Positions 44,696 through 53,223 of a stretch of 64,000 nucleotides of DNA are shown piece after piece. This DNA is from an uncultured bacterium (GTDB lineage Bacteria > Bacillota > Clostridia > Lachnospirales > Lachnospiraceae). The DNA is taken from contig CANDBT010000001.1 in the NCBI GenBank assembly GCA_947383005.1, positions 1 to 64,000 of the forward strand, given 5' to 3'. A program made the position numbers and the translations under genes. The notes beneath the pieces were generated by a model. That model was not told where the DNA came from. It did no database searches and saw only the letters and a program-made list of their open reading frames with translations. Positions within the stretch are counted from its first letter, which is position 1. Every line of letters starts with the position of its first letter.

Positions 44696-46027
44696 ATGGA
44701 TGAAGCGTTAATGAAACGAGTGCTTCCGCACAGTATTGAGGCAGAACAGTCAGTAATCGGCTCTATGCTAATGGATAAGGAAGCAATTGTGGCAGTTTCG
44801 GAAAAATTGACGGCATCGGATTTTTACCATAATCAGTATGCTGTCATGTTCGAGGCCATGGTGGAGCTGTTTAATGAGGGAAAGCCTGTAGACTTGATCA
44901 CCTTGCAGGATCGGCTTAAAGAAAAAGATGTGCCGCCGGAAATCAGCAGCCTGGAATTTGTTCGGGATATTATTACCACGGTGCCTACTTCTGCCAATGC
45001 CAAATCATATGCAGAAATTGTACACGAGAAAGCTGTTCTGAGAAAGTTGATTAAGGTGACAGAAGAGATAGCTAATGTTTGCTATGCGGGCCGGGAATCT
45101 TTGGAAAAAATTTTGGCGGATACGGAAAAGTCCGTGTTCGATCTGCTGCAGAGCCGGGGGGCTTCGGAATTTGTTCCCATCCGTCAGATTGCGCTGAATG
45201 TTTTGGAAAAAATAGAGATCGCTTCCAGAAATCCGGGAGTTGTGACAGGAATCCCCACAGGATTTATCGATTTGGATTATAAGACTTCCGGGATGCAGCC
45301 GTCGGATTTGGTATTGCTGGCTGCCAGACCTTCTATGGGAAAGACAGCGTTCGTGCTGAATCTGGTAGACCATGTGGCAGTACGCAGGGGGCTGCCCTGC
45401 ATGGTTTTCAGCCTGGAGATGTCCAAAGAACAGTTGGTCAATCGTATGTTGTCTATGGAGTCCAATGTGGATACCCAGAAGCTGCGCACAGGAAATCTCA
45501 CGGATTCCGATTGGGATGCGATTGTGGAGGGAATCGGGGTTATAGGCAATTCAAAATTGTTTATTGATGATACTCCGGGAATTACCATTACGGAGCTGCG
45601 TTCGAAATGCAGGAAAATGAAATTGGAATATGGGCTGAATATGATTATTATTGATTATCTACAGTTGATGTCCGGCAGCGGACGGATGAATGATAATCGT
45701 CAGCAGGAGATTTCTGAGATTTCCCGTTCATTGAAAGCCCTGGCCAGGGAGATGAATGCGCCGGTTATCGCTTTGTCTCAGTTAAGCCGCGCATGTGAAA
45801 CGAGACAAGACCATCGGCCGATGCTTTCTGACTTGCGAGAGTCGGGAGCGATTGAGCAGGATGCAGATGTGGTAATGTTTTTGTATCGGGACGAATATTA
45901 TAACAAAGATACAGAAACGCCCAATATTGCCGAGGTGATTATTGCAAAACAAAGAAATGGCCCCATAGGGACCATAAATCTGTTGTGGCAACCGGAATTT
46001 ACCCGCTTTGTTAATCTGGCCAGATAA
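44696..46027 (+). CDS. dnaB: Replicative DNA helicase
   Basis: A 443-residue DnaB. The N-terminal helical domain (LPHSIEAEQSVIGSMLMD) joins a RecA-like ATPase with Walker A ARPSMGKTAF near residue 215 and Walker B IIIDYLQLM. The final part carries ESGAIEQDADVVMFLYRDEYY. It unwinds DNA at the replication fork. It is the last gene of the gdpP operon. Confidence 0.97.
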   Translation: MDEALMKRVLPHSIEAEQSVIGSMLMDKEAIVAVSEKLTASDFYHNQYAVMFEAMVELFNEGKPVDLITLQDRLKEKDVPPEISSLEFVRDIITTVPTSANAKSYAEIVHEKAVLRKLIKVTEEIANVCYAGRESLEKILADTEKSVFDLLQSRGASEFVPIRQIALNVLEKIEIASRNPGVVTGIPTGFIDLDYKTSGMQPSDLVLLAARPSMGKTAFVLNLVDHVAVRRGLPCMVFSLEMSKEQLVNRMLSMESNVDTQKLRTGNLTDSDWDAIVEGIGVIGNSKLFIDDTPGITITELRSKCRKMKLEYGLNMIIIDYLQLMSGSGRMNDNRQQEISEISRSLKALAREMNAPVIALSQLSRACETRQDHRPMLSDLRESGAIEQDADVVMFLYRDEYYNKDTETPNIAEVIIAKQRNGPIGTINLLWQPEFTRFVNLAR

Positions 46028-46043
46028 ATCAAAGTAACCGTTC

Positions 46044-46072
46044 AGACGGGTATCTTATTGCCCGTCTAAAAT
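46044..46072 (+). terminator. Possible terminator after dnaB
   Basis: AGACGGG/CCCGTCT with a 10-base loop directly after the dnaB stop codon. The following bases TAAAAT give only a weak T tract. Confidence 0.4.
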
Positions 46073-46079
46073 ATGGAAG

Positions 46080-46341
46080 AGACAGAAACAGCAGCACTTA
46101 TCCGGATACCGTAAGATGGATAAAGGTACAGCCGAAGGCGGTAAGCACATGAAATGTGCAGGTGTACCTTGGTGCAGATTACGGGCTTTGCCCATGATTT
46201 TACAGGAAGAAAGCCAGCTCCCTGTAAATGGTTTTGCGGCGAGGTAAGCGCACTTTTTATCAGACAGTGACTCACTGTCCGCACAGCAGATTGAAGGTTG
46301 TCTGGAAATCATACTGTGTTTGGCTGCTGCTGTTTCTGTCT
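46080..46341 (+). ncRNA. Putative structured non-coding RNA of about 262 nt
   Basis: A 17-bp perfect closing helix pairs 46080-46096 (AGACAGAAACAGCAGCA) with 46325-46341. Inside are at least six further stems: CTTATCC/GGATAAG; GGTACA/TGTACC enclosing GCC-GAA-GGC and GCACAT-GAA-ATGTGC; GGGC-TTT-GCCC; TTTACAGG/CCTGTAAA; GACAGT/ACTGTC. The motif GGTAAGC occurs twice. No protein frame fits, and GGTTTTATT follows the closing arm. It does not show the hallmark boxes of tmRNA, RNase P, SRP RNA or common riboswitches. The strand is inferred from the T-rich 3' flank. A MITE-like origin cannot be excluded. Confidence 0.6.
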
Positions 46342-46414
46342 GGTTTTATTGTATCACAGTTGATAAAATGAGTCCAGCGCAATATTTCAGACAAGTCTGC
46401 GCGTTTATTGCGCT

Positions 46415-46641
46415 GTTACTGTTCATGTGCGTTCACAGTAACTGGTAAAAATCCATGAAAATCGCCTGCGGCGCTCCTAAGCGCCAGTGGCGCTTGTTTA
46501 GGACGAACCAAAACGGAGTGTAGAGGGATTTTTGCTCGCAGGTTCAAGTTATACCCAAAGGGCACGATGTCGTATGGTCAGCGCAGCAAGTATCCTCGCT
46601 TCGCTGGGGCAGACGCTGCGCAGACCTACCTGAGCAGTGAT
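46415..46641 (+). mobile_element. MITE-like element, family 2 copy D, degenerate right end
   Basis: It starts GTTACTGTTCATGTGCG, contains the core stem TCCTAAGCGCC-AGT-GGCGCTTGTTTAGGA with CGAACCAAAACGGAGTGTAGA, and ends TGAGCAGTGAT, a decayed version of TGAACAGTAAC. It is closely similar to copy C over its full length. No target duplication remains. It abuts the stop codon of the next minus-strand gene. Confidence 0.8.
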
Positions 46642-46647
46642 GCCCAG

Positions 46648-47583
46648 TCAGACTTTTTCGTGGGCCACAAGTTTATATACCGCGGCATCTGCGTAAGTCA
46701 GCGGTTCGTCGTGGGCAAAAAAGACCATGCCGTCTACAGGAGAATATAGCTGTTCGGTAATTTCTCCTTCATATGGATCAGTAATCTGCCCGAGAAGTTG
46801 CCCACGATAAATTTCGTCGCCTGCTTTTACCAGACTTTCAAAAATTCCGGCGCTTTTTGTTCTTACAGGAACCATGTCCGTATCTTCTACCACGAGGGAT
46901 ACATAGCCCTCGTGTCCATGGTATTCTACAATATTTTCTTTGCTCAGGAAATTTAAAATACTTCTGATAGCAGTTTGTGCACTTTCCTTATCAATTTGAG
47001 AAGTGGTGGTAGTATAAATACTGAAAGCGTGAGTTTCCCAAATCTGCCAGTTGTAATTGAGTGTCGTTGTGTCATAAGGGCGGGTATTGCGCAGCACTAC
47101 ATAAGGCATGCCGAATTTCTTTGCCAAATCTGTATTTTCAAACCCGGCTTTCATCATCCGTATATGAGGCGTAAATTTTCCCGGTGTATAAAAAGAAGTA
47201 AATTGCATTCCATAAGTATATTCTTTAATGACATCGAATACACCTGCCGCAATCCGCTGGGTGGTTTCTCCAAGGTTATAGCCAGGGAACATGCGGTTGA
47301 TATCGGTGTTGTCTGTGGGCCAAAAGCGTTTTTTGATATTGAGCGAATAAGGATTAACCGCAGGGATAATTAAAATCCGGTGGCCTTCTTTTATACGGTT
47401 TTCTTGTTCTAATAATTTGAAGGCTTTGACCAGTTGGGAACAAATATAAAGCTGCTGGATTTCGTTTCCTCGTGTGCTGCCTACAATACAGACAGACTTT
47501 TTTCCGTCTCCAAATTCATAGCCGTTGACTCGGAAATGGTCGCGATATAAGGATTTGATTTCATATATAATTTTTTTCTGCAT
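46648..47583 (-). CDS. M14-type succinylglutamate desuccinylase/aspartoacylase-like protein, second copy
   Basis: A 311-residue protein of the AstE/AspA-like M14 fold. The first metal motif region reads VGSTRGNEIQQL, where the usual His of H-x-x-E is replaced (T-R-G-N-E), while NTDINRMFPGY keeps the substrate-binding Asn-Arg. A C-terminal beta-domain (GIFESLVKAGDEIYRGQLLG) is typical. The altered metal ligand raises doubt about catalysis, unlike its neighbour. It is the last gene of the ATP-grasp series, 20 bases after its paralogue. Confidence 0.82.
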   Translation of the reverse strand: MQKKIIYEIKSLYRDHFRVNGYEFGDGKKSVCIVGSTRGNEIQQLYICSQLVKAFKLLEQENRIKEGHRILIIPAVNPYSLNIKKRFWPTDNTDINRMFPGYNLGETTQRIAAGVFDVIKEYTYGMQFTSFYTPGKFTPHIRMMKAGFENTDLAKKFGMPYVVLRNTRPYDTTTLNYNWQIWETHAFSIYTTTTSQIDKESAQTAIRSILNFLSKENIVEYHGHEGYVSLVVEDTDMVPVRTKSAGIFESLVKAGDEIYRGQLLGQITDPYEGEITEQLYSPVDGMVFFAHDEPLTYADAAVYKLVAHEKV

Positions 47584-47603
47584 TGTTCTTTTCTCTCCTC
47601 AGC

Positions 47604-48548
47604 TTACGAATGGTCAACCCGAAGCAGACGGCCGATCAAGGAACCGGCATCTACAATTGGGTATTCACGGATGGTAAACAAATGCCCGTCAATAGGAGCA
47701 CGGATTTCATCCAGGATTTCTCCTTTCAGAGGATCGATGATTCTGCCAATCAAATCTCCGGTTTTTAGTTTTTCCCAATGTTTGACATGAGGGATGAAAA
47801 CACCCGCCATGGATGCATTCAGATAGCAGACATCGTCCGGATGTTCGGAAACAATTGGCCTTCTGGGAGGAATAGTCTCGCCCTGCCAGATTCCCAGTTC
47901 CCTCATCAAATTTAAGATACCTTCCGTAAGCTGCAGGCAGTAAGATTTGGTAATACGCATGCCCACACCCATCTCCACTACCAAAGTAGGGGTGTTGCGG
48001 CTGTTCAAGCTGTGAGCTAATGTGGATTCCAAAACCGTGTTGGCGCCATGAACCCAAATAAAGTCCACATTAGCTTTTTCTGCCAGGGGAATAAGCCTTT
48101 CTTTATGCAGTTCATTAATCCGTATTTGAGGGATTTCTGTCAGATAAATATTGCTGGCATGAATATCTATGCATACGTCTGATCCGACCAGGTCATCGAT
48201 AATCTGATTGGCCAGATATTCCATCATATCGCCGTCTTGATTCCCTGGGAAAATGCGGTTCATATCCAAATCAAATGCAGGTATGCCTCTGGTAATCGAA
48301 TCGATGCCTAAAGGATTCATAGCCGGATAAATATCGACGATTCCTGTTAAACTTTCCCGCTGGGCCTGGATACGGCGTATTAGTTCAAAACAGACATATT
48401 GTCCTTCTAGTTCATCGCCATGGATGCCGGTCACTATGCTGATGCGTTTAAGTCCTGCCAAAGGTTTCCCGTCCGGAATAAGGCGATGTTTTTTGATTTG
48501 CAGGATTTCATCTACCGGCATCTTTACTGATGCGATTGTTTTTATCAT
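47604..48548 (-). CDS. M14-type succinylglutamate desuccinylase/aspartoacylase-like protein, first copy
   Basis: A 314-residue M14-like deacylase. The zinc motif GIHGDELEG has His and Glu in the H-x-x-E spacing, DIHAS supplies the third ligand, and DLDMNRIFPG and NTPTLVVEMG are the substrate and catalytic regions. The C-terminal domain has GVFIPHVKHWEKLKTGDLIG. It may cut an amide made by the upstream ligase. The ATG at 48548 follows TGGAGC; the start overlaps the transglutaminase gene by 41 bp. Confidence 0.88.
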   Translation of the reverse strand: MIKTIASVKMPVDEILQIKKHRLIPDGKPLAGLKRISIVTGIHGDELEGQYVCFELIRRIQAQRESLTGIVDIYPAMNPLGIDSITRGIPAFDLDMNRIFPGNQDGDMMEYLANQIIDDLVGSDVCIDIHASNIYLTEIPQIRINELHKERLIPLAEKANVDFIWVHGANTVLESTLAHSLNSRNTPTLVVEMGVGMRITKSYCLQLTEGILNLMRELGIWQGETIPPRRPIVSEHPDDVCYLNASMAGVFIPHVKHWEKLKTGDLIGRIIDPLKGEILDEIRAPIDGHLFTIREYPIVDAGSLIGRLLRVDHS

Positions 48549-49380
48549 GATTTGCTCCATTCTGCCTATTGGCAATGCTGTTATCTGAGCCGTTACATAT
48601 TTCTTCTACTTTGACGCTTATTGTCTGGGTTTGGGTTCCGCCGCCTCTGATTACTCCCCGATTGATCAGGCAGTCGGAAGCTTCTCTGCCGTTGCCTAAT
48701 TTGATGTGAGAGTCCAAGACGGGGATATTGTTGGTAGGGTCAAGGCCATACCACAGTCCGTGGGAAAAAATCTCGACCCAGGCATGGCTATATCCTTCTC
48801 CGATCAGCATGCCTGTTACATATCGGGCAGGTATACCGGCTAATCGGCAGAGGGTGATCATAATGTGGGCATAATCCTGACAAACACCTTTTTTGCCGTT
48901 CCATGCTTCTTCGGCGGTAGTCGTCACATCGGTTACATTTTTTTCATAAGAAAAGTCCTGATGCAGTTTGTGCATCAGGGCAACAGCCCATTCATAAGGG
49001 GAATGGTTTTGTGGCGGTTTTATTGTCCTAAAATAGGCTAGTAAACCTTTTCCAGGACAAGTGAGGCCGTGGGGGTATCGGTACTTGGCGATTTGGTTTT
49101 CTGTTCCTTCAGCCTCATAATTTTGGATACCTGTGGTAACAACGCCTTTGACATGAAAGGAAAAATCCCGATGGCCGCCTTCTGCCCGCCCCAGAATCTG
49201 CTGGTTACCAAAAGAATCTTCTCCTCTGCTCCAATACCGGGAGGGAGAAACAAGAAATTCAATTTCTCCTGGTTGCTGCCGTTGGGTATGTGGGGGGAGA
49301 CATTTCAGCGTAAAATAGCATTCTTCCACTTCCTGCGAATAGGCAATGTGCATATGGTAATCAAAATTTAGTTTTTTCAC
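48508..49380 (-). CDS. Transglutaminase-like protein
   Basis: A 290-residue protein. An N-terminal beta-domain (FDYHMHIAYSQEVEECYFTL) precedes the transglutaminase/protease core with the triad Cys in KKGVCQDYAHIM, His in GYSHAWVEIF and Asp in GLDPTNN. The GTG at 49380 has AAGGAG seven bases upstream and is preferred to an ATG at 49410. This type is regularly encoded with ATP-grasp and alpha-E proteins and is predicted to act as a peptidase or amide ligase. Confidence 0.9.
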   Translation of the reverse strand: MKKLNFDYHMHIAYSQEVEECYFTLKCLPPHTQRQQPGEIEFLVSPSRYWSRGEDSFGNQQILGRAEGGHRDFSFHVKGVVTTGIQNYEAEGTENQIAKYRYPHGLTCPGKGLLAYFRTIKPPQNHSPYEWAVALMHKLHQDFSYEKNVTDVTTTAEEAWNGKKGVCQDYAHIMITLCRLAGIPARYVTGMLIGEGYSHAWVEIFSHGLWYGLDPTNNIPVLDSHIKLGNGREASDCLINRGVIRGGGTQTQTISVKVEEICNGSDNSIANRQNGANHDKNNRISKDAGR

Positions 49381-49420
49381 ATCTACACTCCTTAGATTAG
49401 CGATTAACACAGGTCTGGTG

Positions 49421-50086
49421 TTAATGTACTAAAGATTCGATTTCCATGATAATCTTATGATAATCGATTTCTGGCATAGATACAAGGTCTTTTAAAATTT
49501 GCAGTTTTTGTTCATCGTATTCCATGCCGCTTTTTCTTATCCGGGGAAGCAGACGGCAGATTTCCCGGTCCATTTCCGTTCGGTTTACGCCTAGCCTGGC
49601 GTACAAATCAATCCTTTCTACCCGTTTGCCGGCTTTGATAATATCGCGTACCTGTTCGGAGTCAATACTGTCGTCAGCGATTCCCCAAAAGGCCAGAATA
49701 TTGTCCATAACATTCTGCATTTCAATCAAAGGCGCCCGGCTGTACTTTGCCCGATTCATTTCATATATGGCAAGCTGGATATAGGAAAGCGTTTCGGAAC
49801 CAATTTCTTCCCGCAGTACAATCGCATTGTCATAAGCCCGATTAAGGTTGCTTAAGATGGAATCGGGGTTTTCTTCATCAAAAGGATATTTTTCCCGAAA
49901 ATTTTCCTTGGAGCCGTAAACATCCGGGATATCAATTGACCGGCAGAATTCCCTGTAGCTGTCATTATGTTCGTCAAGCATCATGTCAAAGCGGCTGGAA
50001 TACAGCCGCAACGTGGTGTAAACCCGCTCAGAATATCGGCCCAGCCAAAATAGCTGGTTTGTTTGTCCTACTGAGATAATACCCAT
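49421..50086 (-). CDS. Alpha-E domain protein
   Basis: A 221-residue all-helical protein (TNQLFWLGRYSERVYTTLRL, LREEIGSETLSYIQLAIYEM, AGKRVERIDLYARLG) of the alpha-E family (formerly DUF403). It overlaps the ATP-grasp gene by 19 bp, which matches the tight pairing seen across bacteria. Its conserved Arg/Glu residues suggest a binding or catalytic role in the ATP-grasp pathway, but no activity is established. Confidence 0.9.
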   Translation of the reverse strand: MGIISVGQTNQLFWLGRYSERVYTTLRLYSSRFDMMLDEHNDSYREFCRSIDIPDVYGSKENFREKYPFDEENPDSILSNLNRAYDNAIVLREEIGSETLSYIQLAIYEMNRAKYSRAPLIEMQNVMDNILAFWGIADDSIDSEQVRDIIKAGKRVERIDLYARLGVNRTEMDREICRLLPRIRKSGMEYDEQKLQILKDLVSMPEIDYHKIIMEIESLVH

Positions 50087-51387
50087 GTGTCTTTAAATCC
50101 TCCTCCTTGAGATGAGTTGACAATAAAGGAATCCGGGTTTCTGGAAAACCTGGTCAATCCGCTTTTCCATACAAGAGGTTCCTCTGCCATAAGTACAAAT
50201 GCGCGTAAATCGGCTTTTCTTGGTACCGGTTTGCTGTGGATAAGAACGTCAATGTCCAGAAAATCGATAACTTCCTGAGCAATAAACCTTCGAGGTTCTT
50301 TCTTTAACAAACGGATAAAATCTTCTTTCTGGCCGGCTGTCATCTTGCTTCCGAAAACAACACCATAACCACCGGCTTCTGCTACATCTTTCAAAACCAG
50401 TTGATCAAAATGCTCCAGGACATATTTCATATCGGATTCATAAAACGGCAAATACGTGGGCGCATTGTTAAGAATTGGTTCTTCATTTAAGTAATATCGA
50501 ATCATTTTAGGGACGAAATAATAAATTCCTTTGTCATCAGCGATACCGTTGCCAGGAGCATTTAAAAGAGCTACATTGCCTTTGCGGAAAACATCATAAA
50601 TATGGGGAATGCCGATGAGTGATTCGGGATTGAAATTCATCGGGTCCAGGTATTCATCGGAAATCCGACGGTATACAGCGCCTACGCGTTCTAATTTAGC
50701 ATTATAATTTACATAATACAACATGTCGTTTTCGACTCGGAGATCTGAGCTGGCTACCAGGTGGGCACCTGTTTTTTCGGCCAGATAAGAATGTTCAAAA
50801 TAGGCGGCATTATATCTTCCAGGTGTCAGGATAACCATATGACCACCCGTATTGACGTATTCCATGGTATCTCTTAATAATTTGGCATAGTTTCGGTTAT
50901 CGCAGAGTTTGTGGTTCTCAAAGGTGTGCGGGCTGCTTCTCCGGCACAAATCCCTGGCGATCATCGGATAAGAAGCCCCGGAAGGAATCCTTAAATTGTC
51001 TTCCAGTACGTACCAACAGCCGTCTTTCCCTTGCACCAGGTCAATGCCGGATATGTGAGAATAGATGCCCTTGGGCGGTTTTACACCCTCACATTCGGCC
51101 ATGTAGCCACTGGAAGCGAAAATAAAATCCTCTGGCACAACATTGTCCTTAATGATTTTTTTATCACTGTAGATATCGCTAAGAAACAGGTTTAACGCCA
51201 TAACTCTCTGTTTTAATCCTTTTTCCAGATAGTCAAACTCCTGTTTTTCTATGATTCTGGGAATAGCGTCAAAAGGGAAAAGCTGTTCTTTAAATACATT
51301 ATTTTTATATATGCCAAATTTAACCCCATACCGGGCCAGTAACCCATTGACTGTTTTTGTGTTTTCAACCAATTCTAAATCATACAT
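50068..51387 (-). CDS. Circularly permuted ATP-grasp type 2 protein
   Basis: A 439-residue protein of the circularly permuted ATP-grasp family (older DUF404/407). Diagnostic stretches are YVLEDNLRIPSGASYP, VAEAGGYGVVFG, FIAQEVIDFLD and ADLRAFVLM near the C-terminus. It is predicted to make a peptide or amide bond from a carboxylate via acyl phosphate. The ATG at 51387 follows AGGAGGGAAG; a frame from 51666 would run over the promoter. It heads a five-gene operon. Confidence 0.92.
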   Translation of the reverse strand: MYDLELVENTKTVNGLLARYGVKFGIYKNNVFKEQLFPFDAIPRIIEKQEFDYLEKGLKQRVMALNLFLSDIYSDKKIIKDNVVPEDFIFASSGYMAECEGVKPPKGIYSHISGIDLVQGKDGCWYVLEDNLRIPSGASYPMIARDLCRRSSPHTFENHKLCDNRNYAKLLRDTMEYVNTGGHMVILTPGRYNAAYFEHSYLAEKTGAHLVASSDLRVENDMLYYVNYNAKLERVGAVYRRISDEYLDPMNFNPESLIGIPHIYDVFRKGNVALLNAPGNGIADDKGIYYFVPKMIRYYLNEEPILNNAPTYLPFYESDMKYVLEHFDQLVLKDVAEAGGYGVVFGSKMTAGQKEDFIRLLKKEPRRFIAQEVIDFLDIDVLIHSKPVPRKADLRAFVLMAEEPLVWKSGLTRFSRNPDSFIVNSSQGGGFKDTWVLSQ

Positions 51388-51520
51388 AGGCTTCCCTCCT
51401 TGTGAACTCCCCCTAAATACTTCTGCTGTTTCTTGTTTTAAACATTTGTTTGTGCCCTGATGATAACAGAAAAAGGCGCTTAACCCCCTTTGGCTAAACC
51501 CCTTTGTTTTTATTATTACT

Positions 51521-51549
51521 ATAATAGTCGATATTTTGTCGAATGTCAA
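51521..51549 (-). promoter_or_regulatory. Promoter of the ATP-grasp operon
   Basis: On the minus strand, TTGACA (51544-51549) and TATTAT (51521-51526) with a 17-base spacer. The spacer holds TCGACAAAATATCGA, a palindrome-like stretch that could be an operator. Confidence 0.7.
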
Positions 51550-51577
51550 GATATGAGCTGCATCAGCATCAGACTTC

Positions 51578-51758
51578 TTTATGCGCAGCCCTATGCACCG
51601 CAAAAGCGGCGCATAGGGCTGCGCGGCGAGTAAGGGAAGATGGCTTTTCCCTACTCGATTGCACATAGGCGCCCCAAGTCAGCTAAAGCTGACGGGCGCC
51701 CGGCGTAGCGAGTAGGGGAAGCAGCTTCCCCTGCTCGATTGCGGGCCTGTGCATAAAA
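51578..51758. repeat. Repeat family 3, composite palindromic element
   Basis: It starts TTTATGCGCAG and ends CTGTGCATAAA (inverse, one mismatch). Inside are hairpins GCGCAGCCCTATG/CATAGGGCTGCGC, a GAGTA(A/G)GGGAA pair, GGCGCCC/GGGCGCC with GTCAGC/GCTGAC, and GAGTAGGGGAAGC/GCTTCCCCTGCTC. Related pieces occur at 8.54 and 58.7 kb. No coding capacity. Confidence 0.75.
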
Positions 51759-51784
51759 AGCTGCCGCGGTCTGCGGCAGCTTAA
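51758..51784 (-). terminator. Terminator of the rpsF-ssb-rpsR operon
   Basis: On the minus strand, AAGCTGCCGC and GCGGCAGCTT form the stem and TTTTTAT follows, 15 bases beyond the rpsR stop codon. Confidence 0.85.
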
Positions 51785-51798
51785 AAAACCAGTGAGTA

Positions 51799-52065
51799 TT
51801 AATCACAGGTGTACGGCATCAGGGAAATATGGCGTGCTCTCTTGATAGCAACCGTGAGAGCTCTCTGATGTTTGGCGCAGTTTCCGGTAATTCTTCTGGG
51901 AAGAATCTTTCCCCGCTCGGATACATATCTTTTCAGTTTATTGACATCCTTATAATCAATTACGCCATTTTTCTCACCACAAAATACACAAACTTTCTTT
52001 CTTCTGCGGATGCCGCTTCTTCTTACTTTTGCGCCTTCAGGTTTATCGGCTTTATTATATGCCAT
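51799..52065 (-). CDS. rpsR: 30S ribosomal protein bS18
   Basis: An 88-residue bS18: [39 protein letters not shown] and [14 protein letters not shown] are family signatures. The CxxC pair in CVFC with a further Cys is common in Clostridia. It closes the rpsF-ssb-rpsR operon. Confidence 0.97.
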   Translation of the reverse strand: MAYNKADKPEGAKVRRSGIRRRKKVCVFCGEKNGVIDYKDVNKLKRYVSERGKILPRRITGNCAKHQRALTVAIKRARHISLMPYTCD

Positions 52066-52209
52066 TGGTACTGCCTCCTTCTTCGATTACTAATCCATAG
52101 ATATCAAAGGTCAAAAATCTTTTCATCAGTGAACGCGCATCGGATTTTTGACCCTTTGGCCTTGGATATCATTATATTATCTTTACTGGGATGGGACAGG
52201 GCAAATCCA

Positions 52210-52674
52210 TCAGTTGAAAGGAAGCCCTTCATCTTCCACACCATCCGGAATATTCATGAAACCATCGCCGATTGCACTGGAGGGTGCGGGTCGGGAGGTG
52301 GGCTGATATCCATAGCCGCCATCTCCGACGTTGCCTGTATTTTTGCTGTCAGCAAATTCCTGATCTTCTACGATGACTTCTGTGGTATAAACACGCTGGC
52401 CTTCTCTATTGGTATAGCTGCCTGTGGAAATCCGGCCGGATACCAAAACTCTCATTCCCTGATGAAAATACTTTTCTGCAAATTCACCAGCCCGGTCAAA
52501 AGCCACAATATTGATGAAATCTGCCGTCTGGCCCTGATCGCCATCCTGGCTTCTGGCACGGCCCCTGCGGTCAACCGCAAGGGTATATCTGGCAATTGCC
52601 ATAGAGCGCTCGCCTTGAGAATATCTGACTTCCGGTTCCCTTGTCAATCTACCCATAAGAATAACTTTATTCAT
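52210..52674 (-). CDS. ssb: Single-stranded DNA-binding protein
   Basis: A 154-residue SSB. The OB-fold (MNKVILMGRLTREPEVRY to VYTTEVIVEDQEF, about 1-105) is followed by a Gly/Pro/Ser-rich tail. The C-terminal tip is EGLPFN, close to the DDDLPF-type partner-binding end. It lies between rpsF and rpsR as usual. Confidence 0.96.
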   Translation of the reverse strand: MNKVILMGRLTREPEVRYSQGERSMAIARYTLAVDRRGRARSQDGDQGQTADFINIVAFDRAGEFAEKYFHQGMRVLVSGRISTGSYTNREGQRVYTTEVIVEDQEFADSKNTGNVGDGGYGYQPTSRPAPSSAIGDGFMNIPDGVEDEGLPFN

Positions 52675-52780
52675 ACCATCACTCTTTCTTTTTATGCTGA
52701 GAACTTTTGTTCATCTCCGACCCGCCAGAAAGAGGCCGGCGCCGTTCCGTAAGCGCCTCTCTGTCTGCAGGTTCGTTATC

Positions 52781-53074
52781 TTACTGTTCGTCCTGTTTAA
52801 CGCAAAGATATCTGATTACCGGTTCCATAATACGGATATGGGCTTCTACTTCGTTGGGGCAGTCAGAATTGTCAGACTCAAACAGGATGAAGTAATAGAA
52901 AGCTTCTTTCATTTTCTGGATTTCATAGGCAAGCCTTCTTTTTCCCCAGTCATCAACATTGGTCACGGTGCCGCCGAAACGGGTGATATAGCCCTGTACC
53001 TTTTCCAATGCGGCTGTTCTTTCTTCATCCTCGAGTTTGGCGCTCAAAACAACCGCTAACTCATACTTGTTCAT
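52781..53074 (-). CDS. rpsF: 30S ribosomal protein bS6
   Basis: A 97-residue bS6 (MNKYELAVVLSAKLEDEERT, DDWGKRRLAYEIQKMKEAFY). The ATG at 53074 follows AAGGAGGT; the longer frame from 53191 would run into the promoter. It is the first gene of the operon. Confidence 0.96.
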   Translation of the reverse strand: MNKYELAVVLSAKLEDEERTAALEKVQGYITRFGGTVTNVDDWGKRRLAYEIQKMKEAFYYFILFESDNSDCPNEVEAHIRIMEPVIRYLCVKQDEQ

Positions 53075-53147
53075 TGCTTTACCTCCTTGTGGTCTCTGGC
53101 CCTTGAACAAAATCTCAAGAGCAAGGAATATCGTGTCACAATTAACT

Positions 53148-53176
53148 ATTCTAACAGAATCTGCCAATGAATGCAA
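53148..53176 (-). promoter_or_regulatory. Promoter of rpsF-ssb-rpsR
   Basis: On the minus strand, TTGCAT (53171-53176) and TAGAAT (53148-53153) with a 17-base spacer, about 75 bases before rpsF. No clear S6:S18 leader motif is seen. Confidence 0.6.
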
Positions 53177-53223
53177 GTGGTTTTTCCACAACGCAAGATG
53201 CTTTTTGTCCGTTGAAAACGGGC

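Noticed and set aside
46055..46312. Minus-strand open frames across the structured region after dnaB.
   Set aside because: Composition is unlike protein, and the region is dominated by perfect hairpins.
46080..46341. Known riboswitch or housekeeping RNA (tmRNA, RNase P, SRP, 6S, cobalamin, FMN, T-box).
   Set aside because: None of their diagnostic conserved boxes is visible; kept as an unassigned structured RNA.
53075..53147. S6:S18 autoregulatory leader before rpsF.
   Set aside because: I looked for the expected loop and bulge sequence and could not find a convincing match.
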